Source: Methylomicrobium sp. wino1
Lineage (GTDB): Bacteria; Pseudomonadota; Gammaproteobacteria; Methylococcales; Methylomonadaceae
NCBI RefSeq assembly: GCF_003932755.1
Contig: NZ_CP024202.1
Location: 620,001-684,000 of the forward strand
DNA length: 64,000 bases
Direction of reading: 5' to 3'
In this document: one piece after another, positions 55,801-64,000 of the stretch
How positions within the stretch are numbered: the first letter of the stretch is position 1
How the letters are laid out: every line of letters begins with the position of its first letter
The notes under the pieces: generated by a model
Seen by the model: only the letters and a program-made list of their open reading frames with translations
Told to the model about the DNA's origin: nothing
Database searches by the model: none
Made by a program: the position numbers and the translations under genes

Positions 55801-58800
55801 ACAGCCAGGGTTTCAAGGTTGCGAATCTTTAAAATGTTGGGACTGTTCGTCGTGGCGGTAAGGACTCTATTCGTATCGGGAGACAAGTCACGGTACACCT
55901 CATTGACAAAGCTTTTGAGAGGCTGTCCGGATTTCGAGTCGATTATCCAAATCCAGTGTTCGATTGGTCTGGCCCAGTCGTTGGAAAACGTGGCAATGAT
56001 CCGAGAATCGTTGCCAGCCAGTTGCAATGAATCCGGCTTTTTCGGGAGTCGCGTCTCGAAAATCGGCCTCCCTGAAATGGCGGACCAAGCGAATAGTCCT
56101 CCATCGATCGAGGAGGTGTAGATCGTTGACTCGTCGGAATTGACAAGGAGTCGATCAATGCGATCCGCGTGTCCCACCAATTCGCTGGCTTGGTTCTGAG
56201 GTACAGTCCAGATTCGATAAGATGCATTCGATATCGTTACAATGCGATGTCCATCCTTGGTAAACAATGTGTTTGTGATTGAAGTTTCGCTGCCTTCGAT
56301 TGTCCCTATGAGGAGTCCCGTGTATGCGTTCCAAATTTGAACGGTGTTATCAACTGAGACAGTCAGCAACCGTTTCGTGTCTGGGCTCAGCTTCGCGTCT
56401 TTGACCTTTGAAAACGACTGCAGCTCGGTGCCCGACCGACTGTCCCAGATGCGTGCGATATTGTCCCAAGACAACGTGACAATGCGTTTCGAGTCTGGTG
56501 TTTTCGCTATCACGCGCTGTCGTGGCAGAATCGCGATTACCTCGCCCGTCTTTGCATTCCAAAGCCGAACCTCCCCGCCAGCTTTCGGACTAAGTGGGTC
56601 CGAGGGCACGTTCGTCACGATGACTCGGCTATCGTTTGCGAACCAAGTTGTCACCGTGGTATCACCAAGTCCCCCCCTGAGTGTGTGGAGCAGCTTTCCT
56701 GTTTTCAGATCCCATACGCGTACGGTTCCGGGCTTGTGTGCCGAATTGTTCATAAAGCTTGAAACGGACCCGCTGAGAAGCAACGACTTATCCGCGTTCG
56801 TCGTCGCTCCCGTCAAGACTTCGTGGGACTCAAGCGTCGTAATAAGTTCTTGAGTTTCCGCATCAAAAATGCGGATGAGCCTCGGAAAATCTTCATCTGA
56901 CTCGTCTTCACCGTTAAGTTCCGTCCTCTTCAAGACAACGAGTTGGTTGCCAATCTTCGACATCGCATCGTAAAGCCCCACTCGCTCTTCGCTGGTCAGG
57001 TCCCAGATTCGCACGGCATCGGCCCAGGTGACGAGTTTTTTGCCATCGCTGGTAAACGCGACTTGTCGAACTGCATTGCGGTGTTGGGTGAACTCGTGCA
57101 GTTTTTCACCGGTGACAACATCCCAAACGGTCGCAGATTTGTTGTATGAACCTGTAGCGACCATTCGCCCGTCCGCACTAAAAGTCATTTCAGAAATCTG
57201 CCCAGTCGTGCTCTTGAGCTGATGAAGTCGCTTACCTGTACGCACATCCCAGATCGCCGCCGAATAGTCGCCGTCCCAGTGCATGGTCAGAACTCGTGTA
57301 CCGTCGGGCGATATCACGATTTTCCGTGCGGGTTCTTCTCCGATTCGAAGCGTCGACAATTGCGTCCCATCATTTGCGTCGACCAAGCTTTCCCAGGTGT
57401 CCGTAGCTCCAGTCCCTGTGCCGAGAAGAATACGCTCGTCATTGTCTCCCACAAAAAGTGCATTGGTGCCCGAATGGCCGGTTGGCACAATCCGTTCCAG
57501 GATGGGAACTCGACTAATAACCCCAAAAAGGCGAAGGCGGGTGTTTTCATCGTCAAGGTTGGCTTCCGATTCGCTCTCCAGAACACGGGCGAAGTGATGG
57601 GCAGCTGTCACCGGGCGGTCTTCAGCGAGGGCGCGCTTTCCCTCAACCATGATCGATGCAATTTTGGATTGCAGGGCTTCTGCTTCCTTTTGATTCGCGC
57701 GCGTGTCAGCGAGCTTTTTCTCGGCTTCGGTGGCGACTCGCCGAAGCTCTTCCTTGTCCCCCTGCGTTTTGAAATACCATGTGCTTGCGAGGGCAAGGAA
57801 AATCGTCCCGGCGATCGCTAACAAATTTGCTATGCGAATGCTATTTTGGCGTTTCGCTGCGCGGATCCATTGGATTTCGTCATCTGACAGTTCGTCCGCG
57901 TGTGTTGCGACCCAGCTCGCGGCAATAGCGAGCTGAGACGGTGTCAGCCCTGACCAGGACTTGCCTGCGGCGGCGCGGCTGCGGTCGATGTCTTCGCGCC
58001 ACCGAATCAGATCTTGACGGGCATCGAGCCAGTCCCGCAACGTGCCCCATTGACGAAAGAGTGCCTCGTGCGTGACCTCCACCATCTTTTCACCTTCATC
58101 GCTTTGGTAAATGGATACAAGGCGAAATTCCTCCGAACTCATTTTTTCCAGTAGCGGACGCGACGCCTCGGGTAGATCCGGCCACGGGGCCGTTCTGCGA
58201 ACAAATCGCCCCTCTTTGGCATCGCCGCGCTCGTCATAGCGAACCAGTTCTCGGACGAACGCGACACGCAGGGCGTTCTCTGAGACGGAATCGACTTTTC
58301 CCGACGAGTTCGTTTTGTCTTCCAAGACACCTTGCGCAACGGTGTTCAGGCACTGATGGATGCCCCCAAGGTCCGTTACGTATTTGTGATCGGTCAGCAG
58401 TTTGTCGTGGGCGCACTTGTCGTAGAACCGATTGAGTGTGAACGCGAGCAACGGGAGCGCGTCAGTACTCTTAGCTTCGTCCACGATCCGATTAACAAGG
58501 GCCTCGTTTTCGAACCGGGCGCCAACCATTTCCGCGGGACGACGAACGATGTCAAAGAGTCGCTCCTGTTTCAGCAAATCCAAACGGAACACGCGTGTGC
58601 GTTCACACCAAGGGATCAATTCCGAGTGTTGTTGCACAAGGTGAAAATAATCAGAACGCAATGTCGCGATTACACGCAACGGAGAGTTGTCTGGCAACAA
58701 GCAGTGACGAAGGAATCGAAGAAACCGATTGCATTCGTCACCGCGTTTGCGAGTCAGGAATTCTTCGAACTGATCCAGGAACAACATGACGGACGCGGTC

Positions 58801-59684
58801 GGCAGATCCAACGCTTGGCGAAGGTCTTTTAAATCCAAAACGAACTTACTTGCAGAATTCTCAATCGATTCGGCGGTCTCATCTGATACGTAGCGTGATT
58901 CGCATTCTTGGGCATTCCACGTAGGAGCATTGGGGTGAGCACCATAGCTCTGTTGCACCGCGCTAGCGAGCAGCTCTTCCCAACTCTGACTGCGACGTCT
59001 CAGGTCGGACCATCGGAACACATCCAATACATGCCAGTCCTCTCGCATCTTGAATTTCAAACGCGGAAAAATGCCGGCACGAATAAACGATGACTTTCCA
59101 CATCCAGAAGGACCAACGACATAAGTCATTCGCAGATTGCCGTCGACACGCATGGGGTCAAGACAGTCGGATAAAAACCCCGAGATCTCGGAATCACGTC
59201 CAAAGAAAACGCCCGCGTGTTCTTCGCCAAACGAGGTGAGTCCCGGGTAAGGACATTCATTTTGAGGCCAAAAAAAATCGTCGCCGGGTCGAAGGTCATT
59301 CGATTCAAGCGCCCGCCACACTCTAGAATAAGCCACCGTGTCACGGGTCTCGAAGGGGATCGCTTGATACGCGGACAGGGTGTCCGGCAAGTTCATTCCG
59401 TCGATATTCAGCGGCACGATCACCTTGCGTAACTCCTTGGCGCGATCTAATTCCGCAAAGCACCATTTGGACTCTGCCCAGTTCTCCGAACAAAGCACAA
59501 TAAGGCCACGCGCGATTTTCAATTTCCATCGCAGTTCATCCTCCCAACGTGTACCTCCCGCAATTCCGGAATCGGGGTGATAGTCGAGGAAGGGTAGATG
59601 GAATCCTCTTTCGATTAGATGCTGGTAGAGTTCGGTGGCAACAACGCGATCGCGCGTGCTGTAGCTAATGAAAAGATTGCTCAT
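52821..59684 (-). CDS. TIR-STAND NTPase (nSTAND1 type) with WD40 and HEAT repeat arrays
   Basis: This is a 2287-residue protein. TIR domain 1-130 (LFISYSTRDRVVATELYQHL). SKWCFAEL places Glu78 at the NADase catalytic position. PYPGLTSFGEEHAGVFFGRD (about 145-164) opens an nSTAND1 NTPase with Walker A GPSGCGKSS (191-199) and Walker B VMLFLDQFEEF (299-309). One hydrophobic helix (about 618-638) and a coiled coil (about 645-690) follow. About residues 730-1590 form WD40 blades (ISPDGTRVLTMHWDGDYSAA, TVWDVVTGEKLHEF, VRVWDLKTGKLLHTL). From about 1640 to 2275 runs a HEAT array (AIPTLVEALQND, ALGHLGQVAKIAAPTLVEIV). STAND proteins oligomerise on ligand binding and release an effector, here TIR. The gene is monocistronic, flanked by a RIT element and an IS91 remnant. 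A defence role is inference. Confidence 0.92.
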   Translation of the reverse strand: MSNLFISYSTRDRVVATELYQHLIERGFHLPFLDYHPDSGIAGGTRWEDELRWKLKIARGLIVLCSENWAESKWCFAELDRAKELRKVIVPLNIDGMNLPDTLSAYQAIPFETRDTVAYSRVWRALESNDLRPGDDFFWPQNECPYPGLTSFGEEHAGVFFGRDSEISGFLSDCLDPMRVDGNLRMTYVVGPSGCGKSSFIRAGIFPRLKFKMREDWHVLDVFRWSDLRRRSQSWEELLASAVQQSYGAHPNAPTWNAQECESRYVSDETAESIENSASKFVLDLKDLRQALDLPTASVMLFLDQFEEFLTRKRGDECNRFLRFLRHCLLPDNSPLRVIATLRSDYFHLVQQHSELIPWCERTRVFRLDLLKQERLFDIVRRPAEMVGARFENEALVNRIVDEAKSTDALPLLAFTLNRFYDKCAHDKLLTDHKYVTDLGGIHQCLNTVAQGVLEDKTNSSGKVDSVSENALRVAFVRELVRYDERGDAKEGRFVRRTAPWPDLPEASRPLLEKMSSEEFRLVSIYQSDEGEKMVEVTHEALFRQWGTLRDWLDARQDLIRWREDIDRSRAAAGKSWSGLTPSQLAIAASWVATHADELSDDEIQWIRAAKRQNSIRIANLLAIAGTIFLALASTWYFKTQGDKEELRRVATEAEKKLADTRANQKEAEALQSKIASIMVEGKRALAEDRPVTAAHHFARVLESESEANLDDENTRLRLFGVISRVPILERIVPTGHSGTNALFVGDNDERILLGTGTGATDTWESLVDANDGTQLSTLRIGEEPARKIVISPDGTRVLTMHWDGDYSAAIWDVRTGKRLHQLKSTTGQISEMTFSADGRMVATGSYNKSATVWDVVTGEKLHEFTQHRNAVRQVAFTSDGKKLVTWADAVRIWDLTSEERVGLYDAMSKIGNQLVVLKRTELNGEDESDEDFPRLIRIFDAETQELITTLESHEVLTGATTNADKSLLLSGSVSSFMNNSAHKPGTVRVWDLKTGKLLHTLRGGLGDTTVTTWFANDSRVIVTNVPSDPLSPKAGGEVRLWNAKTGEVIAILPRQRVIAKTPDSKRIVTLSWDNIARIWDSRSGTELQSFSKVKDAKLSPDTKRLLTVSVDNTVQIWNAYTGLLIGTIEGSETSITNTLFTKDGHRIVTISNASYRIWTVPQNQASELVGHADRIDRLLVNSDESTIYTSSIDGGLFAWSAISGRPIFETRLPKKPDSLQLAGNDSRIIATFSNDWARPIEHWIWIIDSKSGQPLKSFVNEVYRDLSPDTNRVLTATTNSPNILKIRNLETLAVEHEIKIENEDPEHVLSDALLVGPMDRIVTQHYEHSVDLWDIQTQKTIASLPLPKSRRIQRSADGKTIYGINGQEMWFATTDTLEKTTIPFSEKHYSYSQQINQHGNLVSVDSMFFSPERREFLFSIRGDSPRLSRDQTLIATEGKKRVLVWKNGSGELMQSVFTGEDEINDLDLNKDGSRLIVAFDNGTARLFDSNSGDDLLTLDSYQIPLSGDPIMSKTNPKSGFMVRQTRQLLAADRLYDKNISDTQFYASGNRAITVSDDGIARIWELGEMHLSPELTRELLVCLTGTELSDNGFLKEIDSQTWTDRRNRLIDELTGLLKSEHEEKQIGAAGSLLALSEPEHAIPIILSHLDAEDNQQREEAAQALRFLAPRIAPSAMRVLVDALASKNKVVRQHVVSAVSRLGPIALPRLLVLLQENPENEALEDILFTIASVGPTDPDAIKPVTRYLGHSDRGVRYQATRLFEQMGRSAVGLLKSALADENALTRKTAATVLGRFASEAVEATQALVDAMGDEDQQVRITAAKSLAKVGDAAIPTLVEALQNDSWHIRINSVGALALFGKKAEPAREILVTIVRTADEKMVNNAATTLAKIGPDAIRSLAPLLKDESEDVRLRALRAIAAAAIDMESDKVCAELLASVLHDESKQIVDRAAKTLTLYCSWYGTETLSAELKQQAIPYLIQGMSSKDEYIRRQCTRELGGLNVSLQNAEPVVTALMDKLDDDSPFVRSDAARALGHLGQVAKIAAPTLVEIVKNSDSSNPDDVLSIRDDALRSLALIGAEASVILKLCIEALDDESHDMRSAAVQGLGKLGDAAKPAIPNLIKAVQSDSVSTASFLSAIRSIGIADNDDAVEFVTSLLEYKDESIRVSAAELLIRSGNQSDTILDALKKALGSFFKSTRLDAIKLLTGLGPNASVAVKDLSDLVARDSESDVRIAAAVALGKIGAASEPSIPILSAAIKEDTEEVANGAKKAIQEIRQAIEQKQQTDS

Positions 59685-60086
59685 CTTTGGACATGCTCCT
59701 AGATACCCGGCAACTTTTAAGCATTTTATCTATCGTGCACCAGCATGATGGATAAATGTGTGTTGGACTAAGCCGACCTTGAAATTCAAGTTCAGTTGTG
59801 TCCAGTTACGTTATTAAAAGGGATTGTATTGTGTTCGCGGAGGGCTGTCTAAGATTTATCGCCCCTTTTTTGAACGTTAGGACCTTGTTTTGAAGCTTTT
59901 GGGTCGGCCAATTTGCCGGATTGAAGACTTAATTCGTCTCTTTTTCTCACGTGGTTGCTATGTGTTTGCCGGTTTTAGTTTCTTTCGACCGTACGGGTAC
60001 GGGATTCCAGACCATTTTTTGGCCTGTTTACCAGTTGTCTTCGGTTGCGTTGAATAGCCGTGTGTTATGATTTATCGATAGCCTCT
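59685..60086. other. Gap upstream of the TIR-STAND gene, no gene seen
   Basis: About 400 bp, with no open frame of note. The first 150 bp must contain the promoter and leader of the TIR-STAND gene. TAGGAG, 12 nt before the ATG, is its ribosome-like site. The remaining sequence is probably decayed left-over of the adjoining transposase element. Confidence 0.45.
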
Positions 60087-60509
60087 TCAGTAAGGCTTGA
60101 TTTCGCCGACTACCTTCAAACGACCGGTTTTACAGCGTGGACAGCTTGGATGTTTTTCAGCGACTATCGGTGTCATGATTCGTTTGTCGTGAACCGGTGA
60201 TTCTTCGGCTTCTTGTTGTTCTTGGACGTTTAAGCACTGCCGAATCTGCGCCAGCTTTTGCCCCCGGCAGCGATTGGCGAGAAAACCGTAATGGCGTATG
60301 CGCATCAAACCGGTTGGCAAGATATGCAACAAAAAACGCCGAATCAGCCCTTCACCGTCGAGCACCATAATTTTGCTGCGATTAGGGTCACGGTAGTCCT
60401 TGTAGCGTAGGTGGACATGATGGTGGTCAATTCGTTGTAGTCGACTATTGCTCAGGCTGGGTGGAGCGCCTACGATACCCAGCTTTAATGGTTTATATCT
60501 GGATTTCAT
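60087..60509 (-). pseudogene. IS91-type transposase, C-terminal remnant
   Basis: 140 codons. The part SNSRLQRIDHHHVHLRYKDY, then MVLDGEGLIRRFLLHILPTG, and LMRIRHYGFLANRCRG matches the C-terminal region of IS91-family transposases, which end with a CPRC-type zinc motif (SCPRCKTGRLKVV). The family's N-terminal zinc ribbon and catalytic tyrosine region are absent, and the first 15 residues are not family-like, so the copy is truncated and frameshifted. Confidence 0.8.
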
Positions 60510-60684
60510 TATTATTCAATCCAGCCATCTACAAACGCAGATTCAGCTTGTTATCGATTAGCGGTCATTAGATTATTTCAACCGAATGTCGCTTTTGGGT
60601 CGAAACTTCACGGCCAACCCAGTAAAACGAATGGCCGCAATCAAATCAACAATTGGCGGCTCCGTGTCATCATATATCGCCTAA

Positions 60685-61176
60685 CTAATCCTTCTTGCCA
60701 ATCTCTAATTCATTATGCCGCAGAATTGCATAGGCGGTTATCACATGAAAATACACGTTCGGCAACACGAAGTCAGTCACGTAGGCTAATTCACTAAATG
60801 TCGATGTTCTATCATCTCGTAGTAACTGAATGGTTTTGGACTCAGTGCTATCGATTTGCCCAGCAGTAAACGAATGAATATGTTCCAGCGTTTTATCAAT
60901 GCGTTCGATCAGCTCGGGAAAAGAGGCTTCAATGTCATCGAACTGCGGCGGCTCTTGACCGGCTAACCGTGATGCAACGCCTTTGGCGACATCACTAGCA
61001 ATCTGCACTTGGCGCTTCAACGGGTACATATCTGGATAAAGTCTGGCGTTGACTAACACAGAAGGATCAATCATTTTTTCTTCAGCATAGGCCACAGCCT
61101 TTTCAAGAATCAAACTTAGCTGGGTCAAGCTGCGAGCTATAGGAGGCACAGCGATGGCGTACATGGATACTGACAT
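60685..61176 (-). CDS. DUF1993-family protein
   Basis: This 163-residue protein has the family features SMYAIAVPPIARSLTQLSLI at the N-terminus, PSVLVNARLYPDMYPLKRQV, IASDVAKGVASRLAGQEPP and the C-terminal VLPNVYFHVITAYAILRHNE followed by LEIGKKD. DUF1993 proteins are helical, DinB-like and of unknown function, and are common in proteobacterial accessory DNA. It is intact. It is divergent from the two plus-strand genes to the right, with about 110 bp in between. Confidence 0.88.
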   Translation of the reverse strand: MSVSMYAIAVPPIARSLTQLSLILEKAVAYAEEKMIDPSVLVNARLYPDMYPLKRQVQIASDVAKGVASRLAGQEPPQFDDIEASFPELIERIDKTLEHIHSFTAGQIDSTESKTIQLLRDDRTSTFSELAYVTDFVLPNVYFHVITAYAILRHNELEIGKKD

Positions 61177-61289
61177 ATAAAAACTCCTGTTCGATAGAAG
61201 TAAGCGAAAGTGTAGTTTAATGCCGACTGGCTATTACATGCGATTAAAACACCACAATCTTAGACACTACTAAAACTTCAAGGCCGGAT

Positions 61290-61568
61290 ATGATATTTGC
61301 AGAACTGGAATACCCTGAGCATTATTCGGATTTCCACGACGAGTTGGTTGAATTTATACAGTTAACCTTCCCTGATATTCAATACGGGCATCAAGGCGAT
61401 TCTTGGATTTGGATTACCGATAGCAAAGAAAAAGTGGAAATAGACACCTTCACTTCAATGAAGCACCAAATCAAATCGGCTCATGATGGAAACCTTGTCC
61501 AGAAGGTAATGGCTACGCTATCAGCAAAATATAAACTTAGGGTCTATGAAACTCCGGAACTTGAATGA
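61290..61568 (+). CDS. Small hypothetical protein
   Basis: This 92-residue acidic protein has the segments HYSDFHDELVEFIQLTFPDI, GDSWIWITDSKEKVEIDTF and VQKVMATLSAKYKLRVYE. The alternating alpha/beta pattern is globular and the codon structure looks real, but I do not recognise a family. It lies 45 bp before another plus-strand gene, possibly co-transcribed. Confidence 0.6.
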   Translation: MIFAELEYPEHYSDFHDELVEFIQLTFPDIQYGHQGDSWIWITDSKEKVEIDTFTSMKHQIKSAHDGNLVQKVMATLSAKYKLRVYETPELE

Positions 61569-61613
61569 CACGAAGATTAAGCTCTAATTTAACTACTGCG
61601 GTGTAGAGTAAAA

Positions 61614-62138
61614 ATGCTGGTATTGCGTTGTACCAAAAAGCTGCAAACGGCGATTCGGTTGAAGAAAACAGACTTGGTTGATCCGAATATCGAGACATCT
61701 GACTTTTGTTCGTGGCACCTCAATCTGATCGAGATCGATGGTCGCCCCTGTCTTCTGGCTGCAAACGATCAAACGCTTTTCAATTTTCTAATTACCGATG
61801 TACCCAAACTCGATGCTGACCAGCTGATAGAATTGTTTAAGTCGTATCTACATTGCGTATTAGCTGAAGAAGAATTCGATCAGTCGGTCATCCATAAGCT
61901 GATGGACGACTTTGCCGATGTAAAGTTTACCAACACCAACAATCGACGTACCTTGGGTTCATTAAATGAACTGGCTTTTATGTATGCCTGCCATTTAGAA
62001 AACGAAGGTGTTCATAGCCCCAGATTGCCGGAGATCATTAAGAAAATGAATCGGGTGGTCATGGGTATGATCGACACCTATGCGATCCATGAAGTACACG
62101 ATTTGTTTGGATTAGAGCGGCAAAAGATTGAATGGTGA
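61614..62138 (+). CDS. Hypothetical protein, possibly DUF6933-like
   Basis: This 174-residue protein starts MLVLRCTKKLQTAIRLKK. A middle part (FCSWHLNLIEIDGRPCLLAA, DQTLFNFLITDVPKL) and a helical C-terminal half (SLNELAFMYACHLENEG) follow. The N-terminal pattern with Trp-His and a hydrophobic strand resembles the DUF6933 family as I recall it. The function is unknown. It follows the 92-residue gene by 45 bp. A terminator-like hairpin is found about 220 bp downstream. Confidence 0.65.
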   Translation: MLVLRCTKKLQTAIRLKKTDLVDPNIETSDFCSWHLNLIEIDGRPCLLAANDQTLFNFLITDVPKLDADQLIELFKSYLHCVLAEEEFDQSVIHKLMDDFADVKFTNTNNRRTLGSLNELAFMYACHLENEGVHSPRLPEIIKKMNRVVMGMIDTYAIHEVHDLFGLERQKIEW

Positions 62139-62355
62139 GCTGAGGCTAAACTAAACATAGATTCCAACCGTATACCTGTGCCTAAAAAAGGCAGCTGGCG
62201 ATTGATTCATATCCATAACCGAGCGCCATTGAACCTAATTCCGTTCTGCGGCAACTTGCCGTGTGATAATATGTCACATTACTAACATTAGCGAATACTG
62301 ATATTCTATCGCCATTGCAGAGATGTTCAGTTCATTGCAATAACTTCCTCCTCAT

Positions 62356-62384
62356 AAATCCGGCCAATGTGCCGGATTTTTTTT
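62356..62384 (+). terminator. Rho-independent terminator
   Basis: AAATCCGGC-CAATGT-GCCGGATTT is a perfect 9-bp stem followed by five further T. It is oriented for plus-strand transcription, about 220 bp after the stop at 62138. The 62139-62514 gap has no other feature that I can name. Confidence 0.8.
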
Positions 62385-62514
62385 GGTGATATGGCGCATA
62401 TCCCTGTGCCTTGATTCACGTCAATATTGGCCCGACTAGCAAACTAACCGGTCCACTGTTTCAGCTTTCCAACTTGCAGTCTTGTGATTTTTGGTGGAAC
62501 TCTTTTTTAGAAAT

Positions 62515-63267
62515 TCAGGCAAGTCGAATACTGCGACATTTAGGATAACCGCTACATCCCCAAAACTGTTTACCCTGATTGTTGCCACTTTTCGTTGTTC
62601 GTAAGACCATCGGTTTACCGCATTTTGGACAGGCGTTTTCGGCCTGTTGCTGTTTTTGCTTGACGATGGTTTTAACGTGTTTAACATGCTCGACATGAGT
62701 CTTTATCGACGGTTTTAACCGACCAGATTGAATTTTCCGACAGATTTCCGCGACTTCGACTTCAGTCAAAACAGGCTGCACTTTGCATTTGATAAATCGA
62801 ATATACCCTCCGGCATAAACTACATTATCGGGCATTGGCGTTTTGAATTCGCTGTCGCCGATAAATACCACTAACGAAAACAGTTTATCTGGTTCAATAT
62901 TCAACGCTGCTTGCAAAGTCTGCGTGTGTTTGAAATTCTGATGTAGTGGATTTTGAAACTTATTGGTATGGCGGTAGATTTTCTGCGTCCACGTTTTTTG
63001 ATTCTCACTACCGAAAATCCAGCCACGTATATTTTTTGTTTCGATGACGAATACGCCGTAACGCGAAACGATGACGTGGTCGATCTGAGTAGTACCATCC
63101 TCGGTTGGCAATGTTACGTTTTTGAATAGCGTGTAGACCTGCTTATCCAGTCGCAGTTTGGCTATCAAGTTGACTTGAAACTCGCCTAAAATGCCTTTCA
63201 CAATCGGTGTTTTTAGGATAGCCAAAATGGCAGCCAAGACCCAAAGCCACCAAAAGTTGGATAGCAC
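62515..63267 (-). CDS. NERD-domain protein with C-terminal C4 zinc ribbon
   Basis: This 250-residue protein has an N-terminal membrane helix (about residues 4-22). The NERD nuclease-related domain follows, with GEFQVNLIAKLRLDKQVYTL, DGTTQIDHVIVSRYGVFVIE and TKNIRGWIFG. The Asp of IDH and the ExK of VIETKN correspond to PD-(D/E)xK-type catalytic residues. A topoisomerase-type C4 zinc ribbon at the end (CPKCGKPMVLR, FWGCSGYPKCRS) can bind nucleic acid. Proteins of this build are widespread on mobile DNA and sometimes in defence islands, but no specific role is established. It lies 55 bp downstream of another minus-strand gene. Confidence 0.88.
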   Translation of the reverse strand: MLSNFWWLWVLAAILAILKTPIVKGILGEFQVNLIAKLRLDKQVYTLFKNVTLPTEDGTTQIDHVIVSRYGVFVIETKNIRGWIFGSENQKTWTQKIYRHTNKFQNPLHQNFKHTQTLQAALNIEPDKLFSLVVFIGDSEFKTPMPDNVVYAGGYIRFIKCKVQPVLTEVEVAEICRKIQSGRLKPSIKTHVEHVKHVKTIVKQKQQQAENACPKCGKPMVLRTTKSGNNQGKQFWGCSGYPKCRSIRLA

Positions 63268-63322
63268 GGAACCGAATGCTTGTACAAAAATTTGGTTTAC
63301 ATCAATTGATTAACTCCTTTAT

Positions 63323-64000
63323 TTAGTTCTGATTGTTCTCGCTAATTAATGACATATATGCCATTCGTTCTGCCTGTATCCTAGGCAACCCTCCGCAGAA
63401 TTCATGAATCGCCGCTCGCTCTTGAAATTGCTCCAGTTCATTTTCCGTCATTCCGGAATGATCATAATCGAATGAGCCAGAATTATCGTTTTGCTCTAAC
63501 AGTTCATGAGTAGGCCAATGATCCTTTAAAATAACGTATCGACTTTTGTAGGCATATTTTAGAAAGCCAGCATGCTCTAAATGCCTAACAAACTCACGAA
63601 TAGCACCATAAGAATCAAAAAGGTTTAATACAGCTAATTCGTCAGGCTTAAGAATTTGTTTTTTAGACCACAGTGTCAATGCAAAGTTATTTAATGGTAA
63701 ATATTTAGAGCACCATTTATTCATCGCCTCAAGACGGATTGGATAAGGATTTTCATATTTCTTAAACTTATTGTATATAAACGAAGAAAATAAGCCGGCT
63801 TGCCAAACTCTGCGGTCACAGGCAAATATATATTCACCTTTTACCGGTATGTTTAGAAACGCCGGCAACGTTTCCAATGAAATATTCATTATTGATGCTG
63901 ATCTTTTCCAAGCTGGTTGCGATTGAATTTCTTGGTTATACTTTGATTCTAATTGGCTATTTGAAATTAGATGCTTATAGGAATCGTCCAAACACTTATC
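63323..64000 (-). CDS. Hypothetical protein (partial, 5' end outside window)
   Basis: The frame is open to the right edge. A TTG at 63991 could start it, but reading continues upstream without a stop, so I treat it as 5'-partial (about 225 codons seen). The visible part is soluble with a likely helical middle (AVLNLFDSYGAIREFVRHLE) and a C-terminal IHEFCGGLPRIQAERMAYM. The GGLPRxxAERxA tail pattern resembles one often seen at the end of proteins of integrative elements and phages. The function is not recognised. Confidence 0.65.
   Translation of the reverse strand, partial: DKCLDDSYKHLISNSQLESKYNQEIQSQPAWKRSASIMNISLETLPAFLNIPVKGEYIFACDRRVWQAGLFSSFIYNKFKKYENPYPIRLEAMNKWCSKYLPLNNFALTLWSKKQILKPDELAVLNLFDSYGAIREFVRHLEHAGFLKYAYKSRYVILKDHWPTHELLEQNDNSGSFDYDHSGMTENELEQFQERAAIHEFCGGLPRIQAERMAYMSLISENNQN

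Noticed and set aside
60679-60685. GCCTAAC near the DUF1993 stop resembles an integron core half-site, and small accessory genes follow
   Set aside because: Orientation relative to the gene is wrong for an attC site and no matching GTTRRRY partner with stem structure is visible nearby.

Overview
This window looks like a chromosomal segment of a Gram-negative proteobacterium, most probably a gammaproteobacterial methylotroph or methanotroph. The support is a complete NAD-linked molybdenum formate dehydrogenase operon (fdsGBA-fdhD-fdsD), a K+-dependent-type membrane pyrophosphatase, a TonB receptor, HlyD/TolC-type secretion parts and many lipid and periplasmic genes of proteobacterial type. No methane or methanol oxidation gene lies in the window, so this assignment is inference. 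I recognised no rRNA, tRNA or CRISPR array.

Layout. 0-3.7 kb: a minus-strand membrane-quality operon (short NfeD, two SPFH/stomatin-like proteins, a long NfeD protease cut by the window edge). 4.4-5.5 kb: two small genes among repeats. 6.3-9.6 kb: glycerophosphodiesterase, an alpha/beta hydrolase and an M14-type carboxypeptidase. 9.7-11.6 kb: a ribbon-helix-helix-like protein with a perfect 21-bp palindrome in front, then a truncated Calx-beta/5'-nucleotidase joined to a foreign VPLP-sorting tail. 11.9-19.3 kb: PhoU-like protein, CDP-alcohol phosphatidyltransferase, VTT-domain protein, soluble pyrophosphatase, a choice-of-anchor-I propeller protein and an orphan GspE/PilB ATPase. 19.8-25.0 kb: a type I secretion-like operon whose ABC subunit has lost key ATPase motifs. 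25-28 kb: small membrane proteins and a TIR-TM protein. 28.1-33.0 kb: TonB receptor, membrane protein, a TiaS-like protein and an HTH/substrate-binding regulator, divergent from the formate dehydrogenase operon at 33.3-39.4 kb. 39.5-45.4 kb: H+/Na+ pyrophosphatase, retropepsin-like protease, hydrolase and small membrane proteins.

From about 45.4 kb the sequence becomes accessory. It holds a wrecked HelD-type helicase, an amber-interrupted serine resolvase, a complete recombinase-in-trio (RIT) element with 25-bp perfect terminal inverted repeats, and then a single 2287-codon gene encoding TIR, a STAND NTPase (nSTAND1 type), a membrane-spanning linker, a long WD40 array and a long HEAT array. 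An IS91-type transposase remnant follows, then several small accessory genes and a NERD nuclease-like protein. The TIR-STAND-WD40-HEAT protein is the strongest candidate for an uncharacterised system, plausibly an abortive anti-phage sensor.

A second theme is the density of small palindromic or MITE-like elements in the intergenic gaps. At least four families are visible from their terminal repeats (about 3.7, 12.7, 19.5, 42.6, 43.9 and 48.1 kb), and one supplies the stop codon of a neighbouring gene.
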